From Apus apus (taxonomy: Eukaryota > Chordata > Aves > Apodiformes > Apodidae), in assembly GCF_020740795.1 (NCBI RefSeq), contig NC_067291.1:20490780-20554779 (forward strand): a stretch of DNA of 64,000 nucleotides. Direction: 5' to 3'. The position numbers and the translations under genes are program-made. Positions 55,151 to 64,000 of this stretch are shown here, in pieces; the stretch's first letter is position 1; each line of letters opens with the position of its first letter. Under the pieces are notes generated by a model. It did not search any database. It was not told the origin of the DNA and worked only from the letters and a program-made list of their open reading frames with translations.

Positions 55151-58139
55151 TTGTGTTTAACCCTCTCAGTCATGCTCCAGTGTTTAGCCCTCTGTAGTTA
55201 CTGAAAGGTGCCTAATTGCTTCCTTCTGGTAGGGAAGTTGCCTTATATAAAATACATATATAAAAAAGCTGTGTGTGCACTAGTAGACGTTCTTGACAAG
55301 CAGGATCAGAACCCTTGAAAGCTGAGCAGGAGCAGCACCTTGCTGAGAGGTGAGGATGGCCAGACATGAGGTGTGGTTTTGGTTTTCATGCCTGCTAGGT
55401 GCTCTCCTCCATAATCAGGTCTTATTTCCAGTAGAGGTTTCAATCAAGGGCTTTTTTTGTCTCTGAATATGTCATTTATTACTGCTCTGGACAGGAGGTT
55501 ATGGATCCCTATTGGTGTAATGTGGAGATGTTTGATCTTTGAACTACATCACAAAGTAAATATTTGCTGCTTATCTCACAGGAGTATTGCATACCTAGAA
55601 GGTGTTTTTTTTAATTATTATTGTTTTTTTAAACTTTAAGCTGAATGGATCACAGAGCTGGAAATTATAGTCAACACCAGCAGTGAGTGTTATGCTGGAG
55701 ACAAAGGGTTTTGCACAGTTGTGAGTTGTCTTAGAAAGGCAAGTCTTGGCATGGCCTTTCGGTAACAGTAAAGTATTCTTGGTATTTGTGGACTGTAAAA
55801 GTTATAGAGTAATAGATATGCAAATGGACTGCCACAGCACTGCAGGCTGGGTACTAATGTGTAACTGGGACATGGTTTTCAGCTATTTGCAAAAATTGGC
55901 TTTCTTGCAGGAGGGAGAGATTTATCAGGTTCTCACCTTTTTAAAGATAATTCTCAAGCCTCTTACCTAAATACTTTTTTTCGGTGCGTTTTATGGTAGT
56001 GGTGGCTTGGGAAGATGAAAGGTTATGGATCATTTGCAGGAGTGCCACATTTTGATGGCTGCTTTTCGTGTTCAGAAGACTTCAGGTGATGCTGCGTTTT
56101 TCTGACACGTACTGAATCGCTTCATCTCCTGGCATAGGTGTGTATAAAAAGGGCACAGGATCAGGAGGTTAAAAGTTGGTCTATTCAGTGCCTGGAAAAC
56201 CTCAGCTCAAGCCCTGGAAGTATCAGATTTCTCTCAGCCTGGGAGTGCATGTTGCAGTGGTGGTGGAGGAGGCACACAGGAGTTTGGTTTTGCAGGCTCA
56301 TGTCCATCACACATTCTGATTTTGCCTTAAATCCCCCTGTGATCCAAAAAACCTGTTTTACCTGTAAGTTTTTAAAACTATTTAAACTTTAAAAACACAA
56401 CTCTCCGTCTTCCCCCTCTTCATGGTGTATGCAAACACTGGCACTTTGCCTGACATGGGTTACATATTGTGCAGTTCTCATCCCACATATCTCATACTGG
56501 GCACAATCCAAGGTCCACAGATCAGGCCTTTTGCCTGAAGTTATGTGCTCTAACTGCAGTCTTAATCCTTGCTGACACAACCAGTTCAAAAGGACCATCT
56601 GTAATACTCTGTGGTAAAATGCTCCAGAAGGGCCACTGACCAGGAAAATGTTGTGGTTTTTTGCCTCCCAAGTAACTACAGTTGAAACTGGGCCTACCAG
56701 TTTCAGCCCTTACACTCAGTTTCCATTTGAGGTGGTTATCTTGCAGAGAGATGACTTGTGGTGCACTGTTTTTTAATGCTTGTGGAATCATTAGCAATCT
56801 GCCTCCTTGACAGGCACTGTGAGATTTTGCCCCTATAATGTTGGCCACTTCTCTGAGAAGATTTAAGCTTTCTTTGCAAAATGTTGCAGCGTGAGAAATA
56901 TCTAACAAGATGCTAGGCTTGACTTGTGACAGTGCTTTCCCTTTTTCCAACAGCTGATTTCCCCTTAAACAGTTTCCCAAAGTGGAAGGACTCCTTAGGG
57001 ACTGCAGGAGGGTTCCTTGTTTTCTGGTCTCTGCTGTCAAAGCAAAACCTTCCCCAGTCCAGTGTGGGGGGTTGCAGAGACCCTTGGAACGTGGAGCTGG
57101 CAGCAGAGGTGTTGTGTTGTGGCTGGAAGAGGGTCAGGCCTTGGATCACATGTGTTCCATTTGTGGCTGCTTGAGGGCTGAAGGCTTTGGTGGGTTTGTT
57201 CTCTCTTGGCATCCGAGTGCCCTCTGCTGGCACTGGCTCCTGTCGTGCCAGCAGTGACTGTGCTCTGTGGGCTGCACCAAGTCCTGCCAGATGTTTGATG
57301 CCACCCACAACCCCCTGTTGGTATCCAAGTACAGTTCAGTCTCCTGCCTAATTGCAAGTATTTCTCTTGGGATGTGCTTTAAAGATTTCTTATGCCCCTG
57401 TTGTGCCTTGTGATGTTAAGGTTTGGATGGGGAGCAGTGTCGAGCTCCTCTCCTGTTGCTCCTGCTGACTGGGGCTGCATGGGGGAGGCTTCAGGGTCTG
57501 ACCAGGATGGAAAATGAGACTGGGATAAAACCAGCACAGCTGCAGGGGTGAAGCTCACAAAGCTACTGCTGGTCAGGAAGGTTTGTCCTGCTCAGGGAGT
57601 TGCAGGAGCTCCTACTCCACTCTGGTGGCTGTGGAGGATCTGTCTGCCTCTGTTTAGCTCCACACTGTCTCCAAAATAATTTATCCTGCCTCTGTTTTTT
57701 GTAACCCAGCAGAGCCCCCACCTTGTAGGACAAGGAGATCAATCCAAAATGCGCACTTTTTTTTTTCTTTTAACTTTTTTGCTCTAAATAACCACTTTGC
57801 ACTAAGTCAGAAAAACCAGCTGTGTTGGGGTTGAGCACTGCATGGCAGCACTCGGGAGGGATGGTTTTCCTGCCTCTGGCTGAAGCTGAGGGGCTGGCTG
57901 CACCAGCCAGTGCTCGGGTTAGCTGGGTTTAACCCCATGGGCCTGAGTTAGGCTGGTTCCTCTTGGGCTAAAAAATTCCCTTCTCGCCAGAAATAGAGTT
58001 GGAGGAAGCTGAACTGTGGTGGTTAGATGGGCAGAAATCAGAATGGAGCCAGAATCAGCTACTGGAGCGAACACTGATAATTTTTCTTAAAGTGTTTGGC
58101 AGGGGGTGGCACAGTGTTAGTGCTGCTTTGTTGCATGTG

Positions 58140-58400
58140 GGTTCAGGCAATTAAGAAGCCCACGTCTGCTTGGAATATTTCATGAATATTAATGCTGTCT
58201 TCCTACTGAGCAGTTAATTGGGTGCTATCACTTTAACCACCTTATTTAAATTGAACAGTGCACTTAATAAATGATAAATGTCAGAGTGGAGCTCGTGTGT
58301 TCGGGGCATTGGAAGCGGCTGCTGCGCCTGCGCTGCTGCTCCTCTGGCCTCTTCCAACAGGCTGATAATAACCTTAAATCCCTGAGCTTTTGCTGCCTCT
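58140..58400. promoter_or_regulatory. AT-rich candidate non-coding element
   Basis: GGAATATTTCATGAATATTA, GCAGTTAATTGGG, CTTTAACCACCTTATTTAAA and ACTTAATAAATGATAAATG form a compact AT-rich motif block with no repeat signature. Conservation is untested. Confidence 0.3.
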
Positions 58401-59439
58401 TGGCATCTCGGCTGGGACATCAGGTTTCAGCTTCCACGTTGCTCTTCTGACTGTCTGTACCAGCATCCTCGGAGGTGACAGCAATGCTGGGTTATGGAAG
58501 AAACCTCCCCCCCTTCATCTCAGTGGATGGGCAGGGCAGCTTTGGAGAAGCCGAGCTGGTAATGGGCACTGTGAGAGCAGAAATCCAGATCCTGGGGTCT
58601 GGGGCTGTGTCAGATGCTGGGTCTAAACTGGGTAACTTGGAGCTGTTGGATTCTTGACTCAGATGGGAAGGTGTTAAAATGGAGCTTGGGGAAGGAATTG
58701 TGTGTCCTGCCTGTGGATGCAGCTCAATGTCAGATATGTGCAACAGCTGGAAGCAGAGTTGAGATTTTTTTTCTCTTAGGCTTTAGAAGCAACTTTTTAG
58801 AGATCGCTGAAGTAAAATACCAGCTCTTACTGTTTAACAGAAATGAGCTAAAATCCTCCTGTCTGGCCATGGAGAGAAAAATGCTAGTTTTATGGATTCG
58901 TGAGAATAATATGAACAAAATTAGTTGAACTGGTTTTGGACCATCCCTTCAGGATGTATCCTGACAGCTTTAGGACAAGATCCTCTAGCTTCTCCTACTG
59001 CAAGTCTCTCTCCTGGAGAGGCTGAGTACTTGTCTCTGTAGCTCATTAGCCTGTCCCCTCTCTGATGAGCTTTGCCTACAGTCAAAACATTGATTATCCA
59101 AGATGAAAAAAGTCTTGTTCTTTCATGTGAGGCTCCCTCCAGGGAACATTTTAAAACTTTGTGCAAAAGCTGGAGTTACCCTGTTGTCCAACCTTACCCT
59201 GCTACTGGAAGGGCTGTACCTCCTAAGGCAACCTGTGGGCAGTTACAAGCAGCCCTTTTATTTTTTTTTTAATTAAAAAAATAATTACATGTAATAGTGA
59301 AAGAAAATTAGTTCTTAAAAAGTGCAGCAAGTCCTTGCTGTTTTCATTGTGGTTGCATTGCATCCCCACAGGGGTTTATAAAGCACTGGCCTGGATCTGG
59401 AAACAAGATTTAATCTGCAGTTGGGAGTTTGGAATTGAC

Positions 59440-59662
59440 TGTGCCAGGGGAGGTTTAGATGGGATCTTGGGAACAATTCCTTCCCCAAAGGGTTGCCAGG
59501 CCCTGGCCCAGGCTGCCCAGGGCAGGGGAGCAGTCCCCAGTCCTGGAGGGATTTCAAAGTCCTGTAGATGTGGTGCTGAGAGACATGGGGCAGTGGTGGC
59601 CTTGGCAGGGCTGGGGAATGGTTGGACTTGATGATCTTCAAGGTCTTTTCCAACCAAAACAA
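59440..59662 (+). mobile_element. CR1 LINE fragment, third subfamily
   Basis: Same group as 39385-39612: GTCCTGGAGGGATTTCAAAG, GTAGATGTGGTGCTGAGAGA, GGTTGGACTTGATGATCTTC, TCTTTTCCAACCAAAAC. Confidence 0.92.
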
Positions 59663-61067
59663 AGCAGATGGTTCAGACCTAAGAGCAAAAACATGCCTCT
59701 ACTGATAGTTAGAAATCTCTCATTTTGCACATGTGTTTGGAAGAACTCTTGATAAAGGCACAACTGCTTGTATGTGAATTTTGCCTTCAACCTGGAAGTC
59801 AACTCATCATCTGCTGAGGTGCTTCCTGAGGAGCTGGCACTTGAGGCTGCTGCTTCCAACGTGCCTTTGGGTTCCTCTGGACACAACTTATCCTCCCTCC
59901 ATCCCGCGGCGCTGTGTGAAGTGCCGCTTGTGCCTTCTCCCACTTGCTCTCTGTCTGCTCACCCTCTGGCTCCTGCAGTCCTCGTGGAGCTGGCGGGATG
60001 TCTGACTGCCTCAAGATCTCTATCCCCCTCCTGAAGGGATCTGCAGGGATTTCTGTGCTGCTGGAGCAGTGCCCTGGCTGTCCCCTGGTACAGGCTGTTG
60101 GCACGAGCTGCCTCTCGCCTTGAGAGGAGCAGGGGTAGCGCACCTGCCTGGCTGCTCCCTGCTCAGCCTCCAGGCAATCTCCTGGGTTTATTTCCAGGCT
60201 CTGCAGCTGTTCCTTCTGCAAGCCAGGAGCAGACAAACATAACTTGGCCAGATTGGTTCTCCTCACTGTGTCCAAGCTGTTGCAGGGATGCTCCGTGGTT
60301 ATTCTCTGTTGGTTTGTAACGAACCAGCCAGGTCCTGCCTGCCTGGGGACAGTGGGGAGCAAGGGGGTCTTTGTCCAGCACTGATCCCTGCATCAGTGTT
60401 GAACAGGACTGTGGCAGTTTCTGGAATTGTATTGATATTTTAGAGAGGAATTTCTCCTCATGAAGAGATGTGGAGATATTTCTGCTGCCTGTGTCAAAAA
60501 ATAGCAGGAATGTGCAAATCCAAATTGTCAGTGGGTCTCATGCCATTGACATGTCAAACTTGGTGATTACTTTTAAGACTTGGTGGAGAGGCACAAGGTG
60601 AAAGACTTTCATGGGCAGAATCCTCTAGACGAGTTTGGTTTGAGCAGGAGCTGAACTTCTGCAGGACTGGCTGGTTCTCCTCGAGTCAGGTTGACCAGCA
60701 GAGCTGGTTGGAAATGGTGCTGGGGCACAGCCCTGTCAAAGGACGTTTTGGAGTTTGAGAGAAGGAAGCTTCAGCATGTGAAAAAGAGCTGGTTCACTCC
60801 TAGGCAGAGATACTGACAAAAAATAAGGGAGGTGTTAAAAATCCAGAGTGCCCTTAGGAAGTAACTGCAGGGAATCATGAGCTGTATTTGTGGCCCGGGA
60901 CACGTATCATTCCAAACCATGTGTCTTAATACTGTAACACTGAAATAAGGGATTCTGGCATCACTTTTCTTTGTTTTCTCCTCCTGTGTAACTCGTATCA
61001 CAAATAAATGCTGTCTCACACTATCTAGAGTAACAATAAAATACTTTTGTTACCCAGTTAAATTGAT

Positions 61068-61222
61068 CATAGAACCCCAGACTGGTTTGGGTGGGAGCGA
61101 CCTTAAAGCTTGTCCAGTCCCACCCCTGCATGGGCAGGGACACCTCCCAGCAGCCCAGGCTGCTCCAAGCCCCATCCAACCTGCCCTTCAACACTGCCAG
61201 GGATGGGGCAGCCACAGCTTCT
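61068..61222 (-). mobile_element. CR1 LINE fragment
   Basis: ATCATAGAACCCCAGACTGG through CAACACTGCCAGGGATGGGG, ending abruptly at GCCACAGCTTC. This is the last CR1 before the right edge. Confidence 0.92.
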
Positions 61223-61559
61223 ATGATGACTCTATGACCAGAGTGGAGAACGGGGGAGTTCCCACCTTGCTGCTTGCAGGCAGCAGGGTGAGCTCTTAAA
61301 TAATGAAGTAAACCTCTTAGGGGAGCCAAGTGAAGGGCTTTCTGGTAGATGTGATGTGAACGTGCTGCACAGTCTTTAAAAATACATGGGGTGTGTGGAG
61401 TGGTTCTCCTCTCCTGCAACCTGGCTGGAAGGAGAATGCATGTGGTGCTTTGTAGGTCGATTCTTGGCTTTGTTTGCTTCAGTTTATAAATGAGTGCCAA
61501 GAAGCTAAGTATTTTGTTGTAAAGATGTTTTCAAAGCAATGTAAATTATTTCTTTTTTT

Positions 61560-62720
61560 TTTTTTTAAAGAGAATCGTGGAAGAACAAGCTGACAATTCA
61601 ATGGTGCATGATGCACTAATAAAAATGTGTGGTTGTGTTTAATCCTTTAAAGGAGAGCGGAGCAACACGGGGGTTATCAGCATTCAAAAGGCAAGACACA
61701 GGCTTAAACCTATGCAAAGCCTTGGAGAGAGACTGAAAAAATGTAGCCAGTTTGTTGCAGAAAGCTTCTGACAGGCACATCACATCTTTGAAAGTAAGAT
61801 TTGAATTATTAGAGCTGCCTTTGTTTATTAAATTGAGCCTCCAGCAAGAGGATTATAAGAAGAAATACCGTTGCAGGCTCAAGTTGCTTTGGCATAAATT
61901 TTAATGGGTGATAAAATTTACTTTATTGAGCTAATTCAGTGAGGAAATTCAAATAGTTTTTAAAAAAGATCCAGGTGTGCACTAGATACCTAAAGAAATA
62001 GACTTCTTTTATAAGGAGTCTGTTTTAGAAGTTGTAAGCCTCCTTTTCTGGAATTCAGTTTGCTTTTAGTGATGGGTAATCCTTTTAGAACAAGACTCCT
62101 CCAAGGCAAACCCCAACAGAAGAGTTTTTGTTTAGTTTTAAATGGGGAATGCGAGGGAAGGCTGCAGAGGGCTAATAAGAGAGCAATTATACACACTATT
62201 GCCACGTTGAGGAAGGGCAGAGACCGTTAAAATGCCATTTTAGGAGTTAATTATATGGTGTTTCAAGTTGATGCTGGTGTCCGGGTTTCTGTTTAATTCC
62301 CATATAGCATTTATTTAGGATGTGGTGGTCGTGACATCTAATTTCTATTTTAAGGAACTTTGGGCTATTGTGATATGAAATACTGTCAAAAAAATATAAA
62401 ATCTTCCAGCCTCCATAGGGTTTGTGCGTGTTGGATTTGATTAGGAGAAATATGCAAAAGCAATAAAGGAGATGGAAAAACCTTAGCAGATATTTTGGGG
62501 CCGGCACACACACCATAAATAAAGCATTGCAGTGGAATTTGGTTAGTTAAATCTCTTCTGAAGCTCATTTAATAATTCCAGAGCCTCTGCTGCTGCTCAG
62601 ATGTAGCCGGCTGTAATTTGTTTCAAGGTTAGTCTTTGACTTCTCTTTTATTAGCTTTTCAGTTTATATTCTGCCACTTGTGCAGTTTCTCAAGTGAAAC
62701 TACATAATGGTTGAGCTAAA
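61560..62720. promoter_or_regulatory. Long AT-rich, repeat-free block (candidate enhancer region)
   Basis: Over 1 kb without CR1 and rich in homeodomain- and SOX-like words (for example GGCATAAATTTTAATGGG, TTATTGAGCTAATTCAG, GGAGTTAATTATATGG, GAGAGCAATTATACAC). It resembles conserved non-coding clusters. A stretch after an acceptor-like T-run and AAAG at 61570 stays open for 23 codons, but no donor supports an exon. Confidence 0.3.
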
Positions 62721-63104
62721 ACTGGGATCCTTTAGATAGGGGCTTTAAATTGGAATTCTTCAGAAATGTTTAATGAAAGCTCTGCATGAGGCAGATGTCA
62801 GGATTTACTCTTCAGTTGGGTAGGATTGGAGGGGGAGCAGATTAGGCTCCTTTGCAGTTGATGTGCTGCCTAGAGGAAGTGACATTTACGCTCTTGATCC
62901 TTCAGTGATTCTGCATGTCAAGAGCTGAGCCTTGAAATTCGTCAGCAGTGCTGTCTTAAGAGCAGGCAGGGCTGAATAAGAGGATTTTTACAGATAGAGG
63001 GGGGAAAAAATTCAACTCCGAAGGCTGTGGCAGATCCTTAAGTACTTCAATTTTTCCTTTTTTTTTTTTTTCTTTTCTCCTCTCTCTCCACGTCTCACCT
63101 GTAG

Positions 63105-63204
63105 GAAACTAGAGAGGGAAATCCCTTTAAATCACCAACCGATCCGTTTTTGAAGTTGAAAAATCTGAGATGCATTAGAATTCAGAGACCTCCCTTCGCC
63201 CAAG
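63105..63204 (+). other. GLCE: Candidate GLCE 5'UTR exon (100 nt)
   Basis: A long pyrimidine tract (about 63050-63098) and CACCTGTAG end at 63104, and a consensus donor CAAG/GTAAGA has its GT at 63205. This is one of the best splice-site pairs outside NOX5. It carries ATG-CAT-TAG at 63170-63178, a two-codon upstream ORF. One frame is open throughout but lacks family resemblance. By position and strand it fits a non-coding GLCE exon upstream of the coding start. Confidence 0.5.
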
Positions 63205-64000
63205 GTAAGAGAGGAGCAGATTCTCCCTGTTCCCTGCTTAATAAATGTCTGGATTGGGTTAACTGTGGGGCTGGAGTTCCTGTGATGTGTTCCAAGTGCT
63301 GTGGATGCCTAACTGGTTAACATCCCTCCCGTTAATAACTTGCAGCTGCAGGAGGCATCATATGGCTGCGTGTTTACAGGAGGGGCTCAGCCTGCCAGGA
63401 GGAAGGGAAGCTGCTGAGCACGGGGACTCCACCAGCTCCTCCCTGGGGCTCAGGCAGAGATGAGCTGCTTGGTTTCCTTGTGCAGCTGAAGGGTTTGTTT
63501 GTGCCTAAAAGCTGATTTTCAGAGGGTTTTGTGTTCCCCGTGTGGACGGTAAGTGAGCTGGGTAACTTCTGAAGGATGCTGAGTAGGGGAAGTAGGGTGG
63601 AGGTGGTGAAAAATCTCACTTGACAGGGGTGGTAGCTGCAGGAATTTGAGGAAAGGTGAGACTTGGTGAGATGTAGTTATGTTACCATGGTATCCATAAA
63701 TTACTCCAGTGTGAGCGCTTGTAAGTACCAGTGGTGAATTACTCCGGGTAAGGCGGTTTGTGAGAACAGGTCTGCAGGCTGCCAGCCCCTCTCTTCGTTT
63801 TTATGTGAGAAGTGTGTTCATTCCTGCTCCTGTATGTTGTGGATCATTATCCATGCTGTAAACATGAGCTTGGTAGCACAGAAGAGGCAGGGTTTTTAAC
63901 CTGTTGTTCTTGCATAGAGGCTTTGGGCTAAAATACATGGATTAAAGTGAAGCGTGGCTTCCTGTGCCTCTAATTTTCCAGCAGAAGTTTCCCCCTCATG
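63205..64000 (+). other. GLCE: Presumed GLCE intron 2 (part)
   Basis: No further exon recognised before the right edge. Unique sequence, no CR1. Confidence 0.4.

Larger units (their letters stand above)
46451..63104 (+). other. GLCE: Presumed GLCE intron 1
   Basis: Between the CpG island and the candidate 5'UTR exon at 63105. No GLCE coding exon or other protein exon was recognised on either strand. The content is unique DNA plus CR1 fragments, a poly-C run and AT-rich blocks, each listed. Open frames such as minus 47951-48523 and minus 56522-57040 have no domain resemblance. Confidence 0.5.

Noticed and set aside
46451-64000. GLCE coding exon
   Set aside because: No plus-strand frame resembles the start or body of the C5-epimerase, so the coding part is placed beyond the right edge.
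1-64000. CRISPR array, tRNA, rRNA, bacterial operon or phage content
   Set aside because: The sequence is vertebrate: spliced exons, CpG islands and CR1. The tandem repeats found are simple repeats or minisatellites, not spacer arrays.

Overview
The window is vertebrate nuclear DNA, almost certainly avian. It carries 19 recognisable fragments of CR1, the dominant LINE of bird genomes. It also has CpG-island promoters, introns with GT-AG splice sites, and a gene order (ANP32A, NOX5, then a CpG island where GLCE is expected) that matches the amniote order on human chromosome 15q23. The bird order or species cannot be told from what I can see.

Layout. Positions 1-5339 are intron 1 of ANP32A, read on the minus strand. 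The only ANP32A coding exon in the window is 54 nt at 5340-5393, and its CpG-island promoter extends to about 6250. A second GC-rich block (3070-4200) and long simple repeats (4200-4670, 5183-5330) lie in that intron. From 6.3 to 33.1 kb no intact gene is visible. The interval has no recognised CR1 before 18.4 kb and several copies after it. It also holds an isolated exon-like segment at 17.86 kb and a block of decayed coding-like sequence at 27.0-27.9 kb. From 33140 to 40420 the complete coding part of NOX5 can be rebuilt on the plus strand: 16 exons, 2283 nt, 760 residues, all splice phases matching. Its introns are only 118-707 bp, and three of them contain CR1. Between NOX5 and 45.6 kb lie CR1 copies and several AT-rich or motif-dense stretches that look like non-coding regulatory elements. 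At 45.64-46.56 kb is a strong CpG-island promoter with a GGGAGC hexamer tract, four inverted CCAAT boxes and a duplicated splice-donor cassette. By synteny this is the GLCE promoter. The rest of the window behaves as a GLCE 5' intron, and one candidate 5'UTR exon lies at 63105-63204. The GLCE coding sequence is not in the window.

Function. The three loci are neighbours rather than a pathway. ANP32A is a nuclear leucine-rich acidic chaperone, NOX5 a calcium-gated superoxide-generating NADPH oxidase, and GLCE the heparan sulfate glucuronyl C5-epimerase. I saw no bacterial-type system, CRISPR array, tRNA or rRNA. The most unusual items are a Gly/Ser/Thr-rich exon (exon 10) in the NOX5 dehydrogenase domain, a cluster of three perfect palindromes within 62 bp at 44.22-44.28 kb, the promoter hexamer tract, the orphan exon, and the gene remnant at 27 kb.
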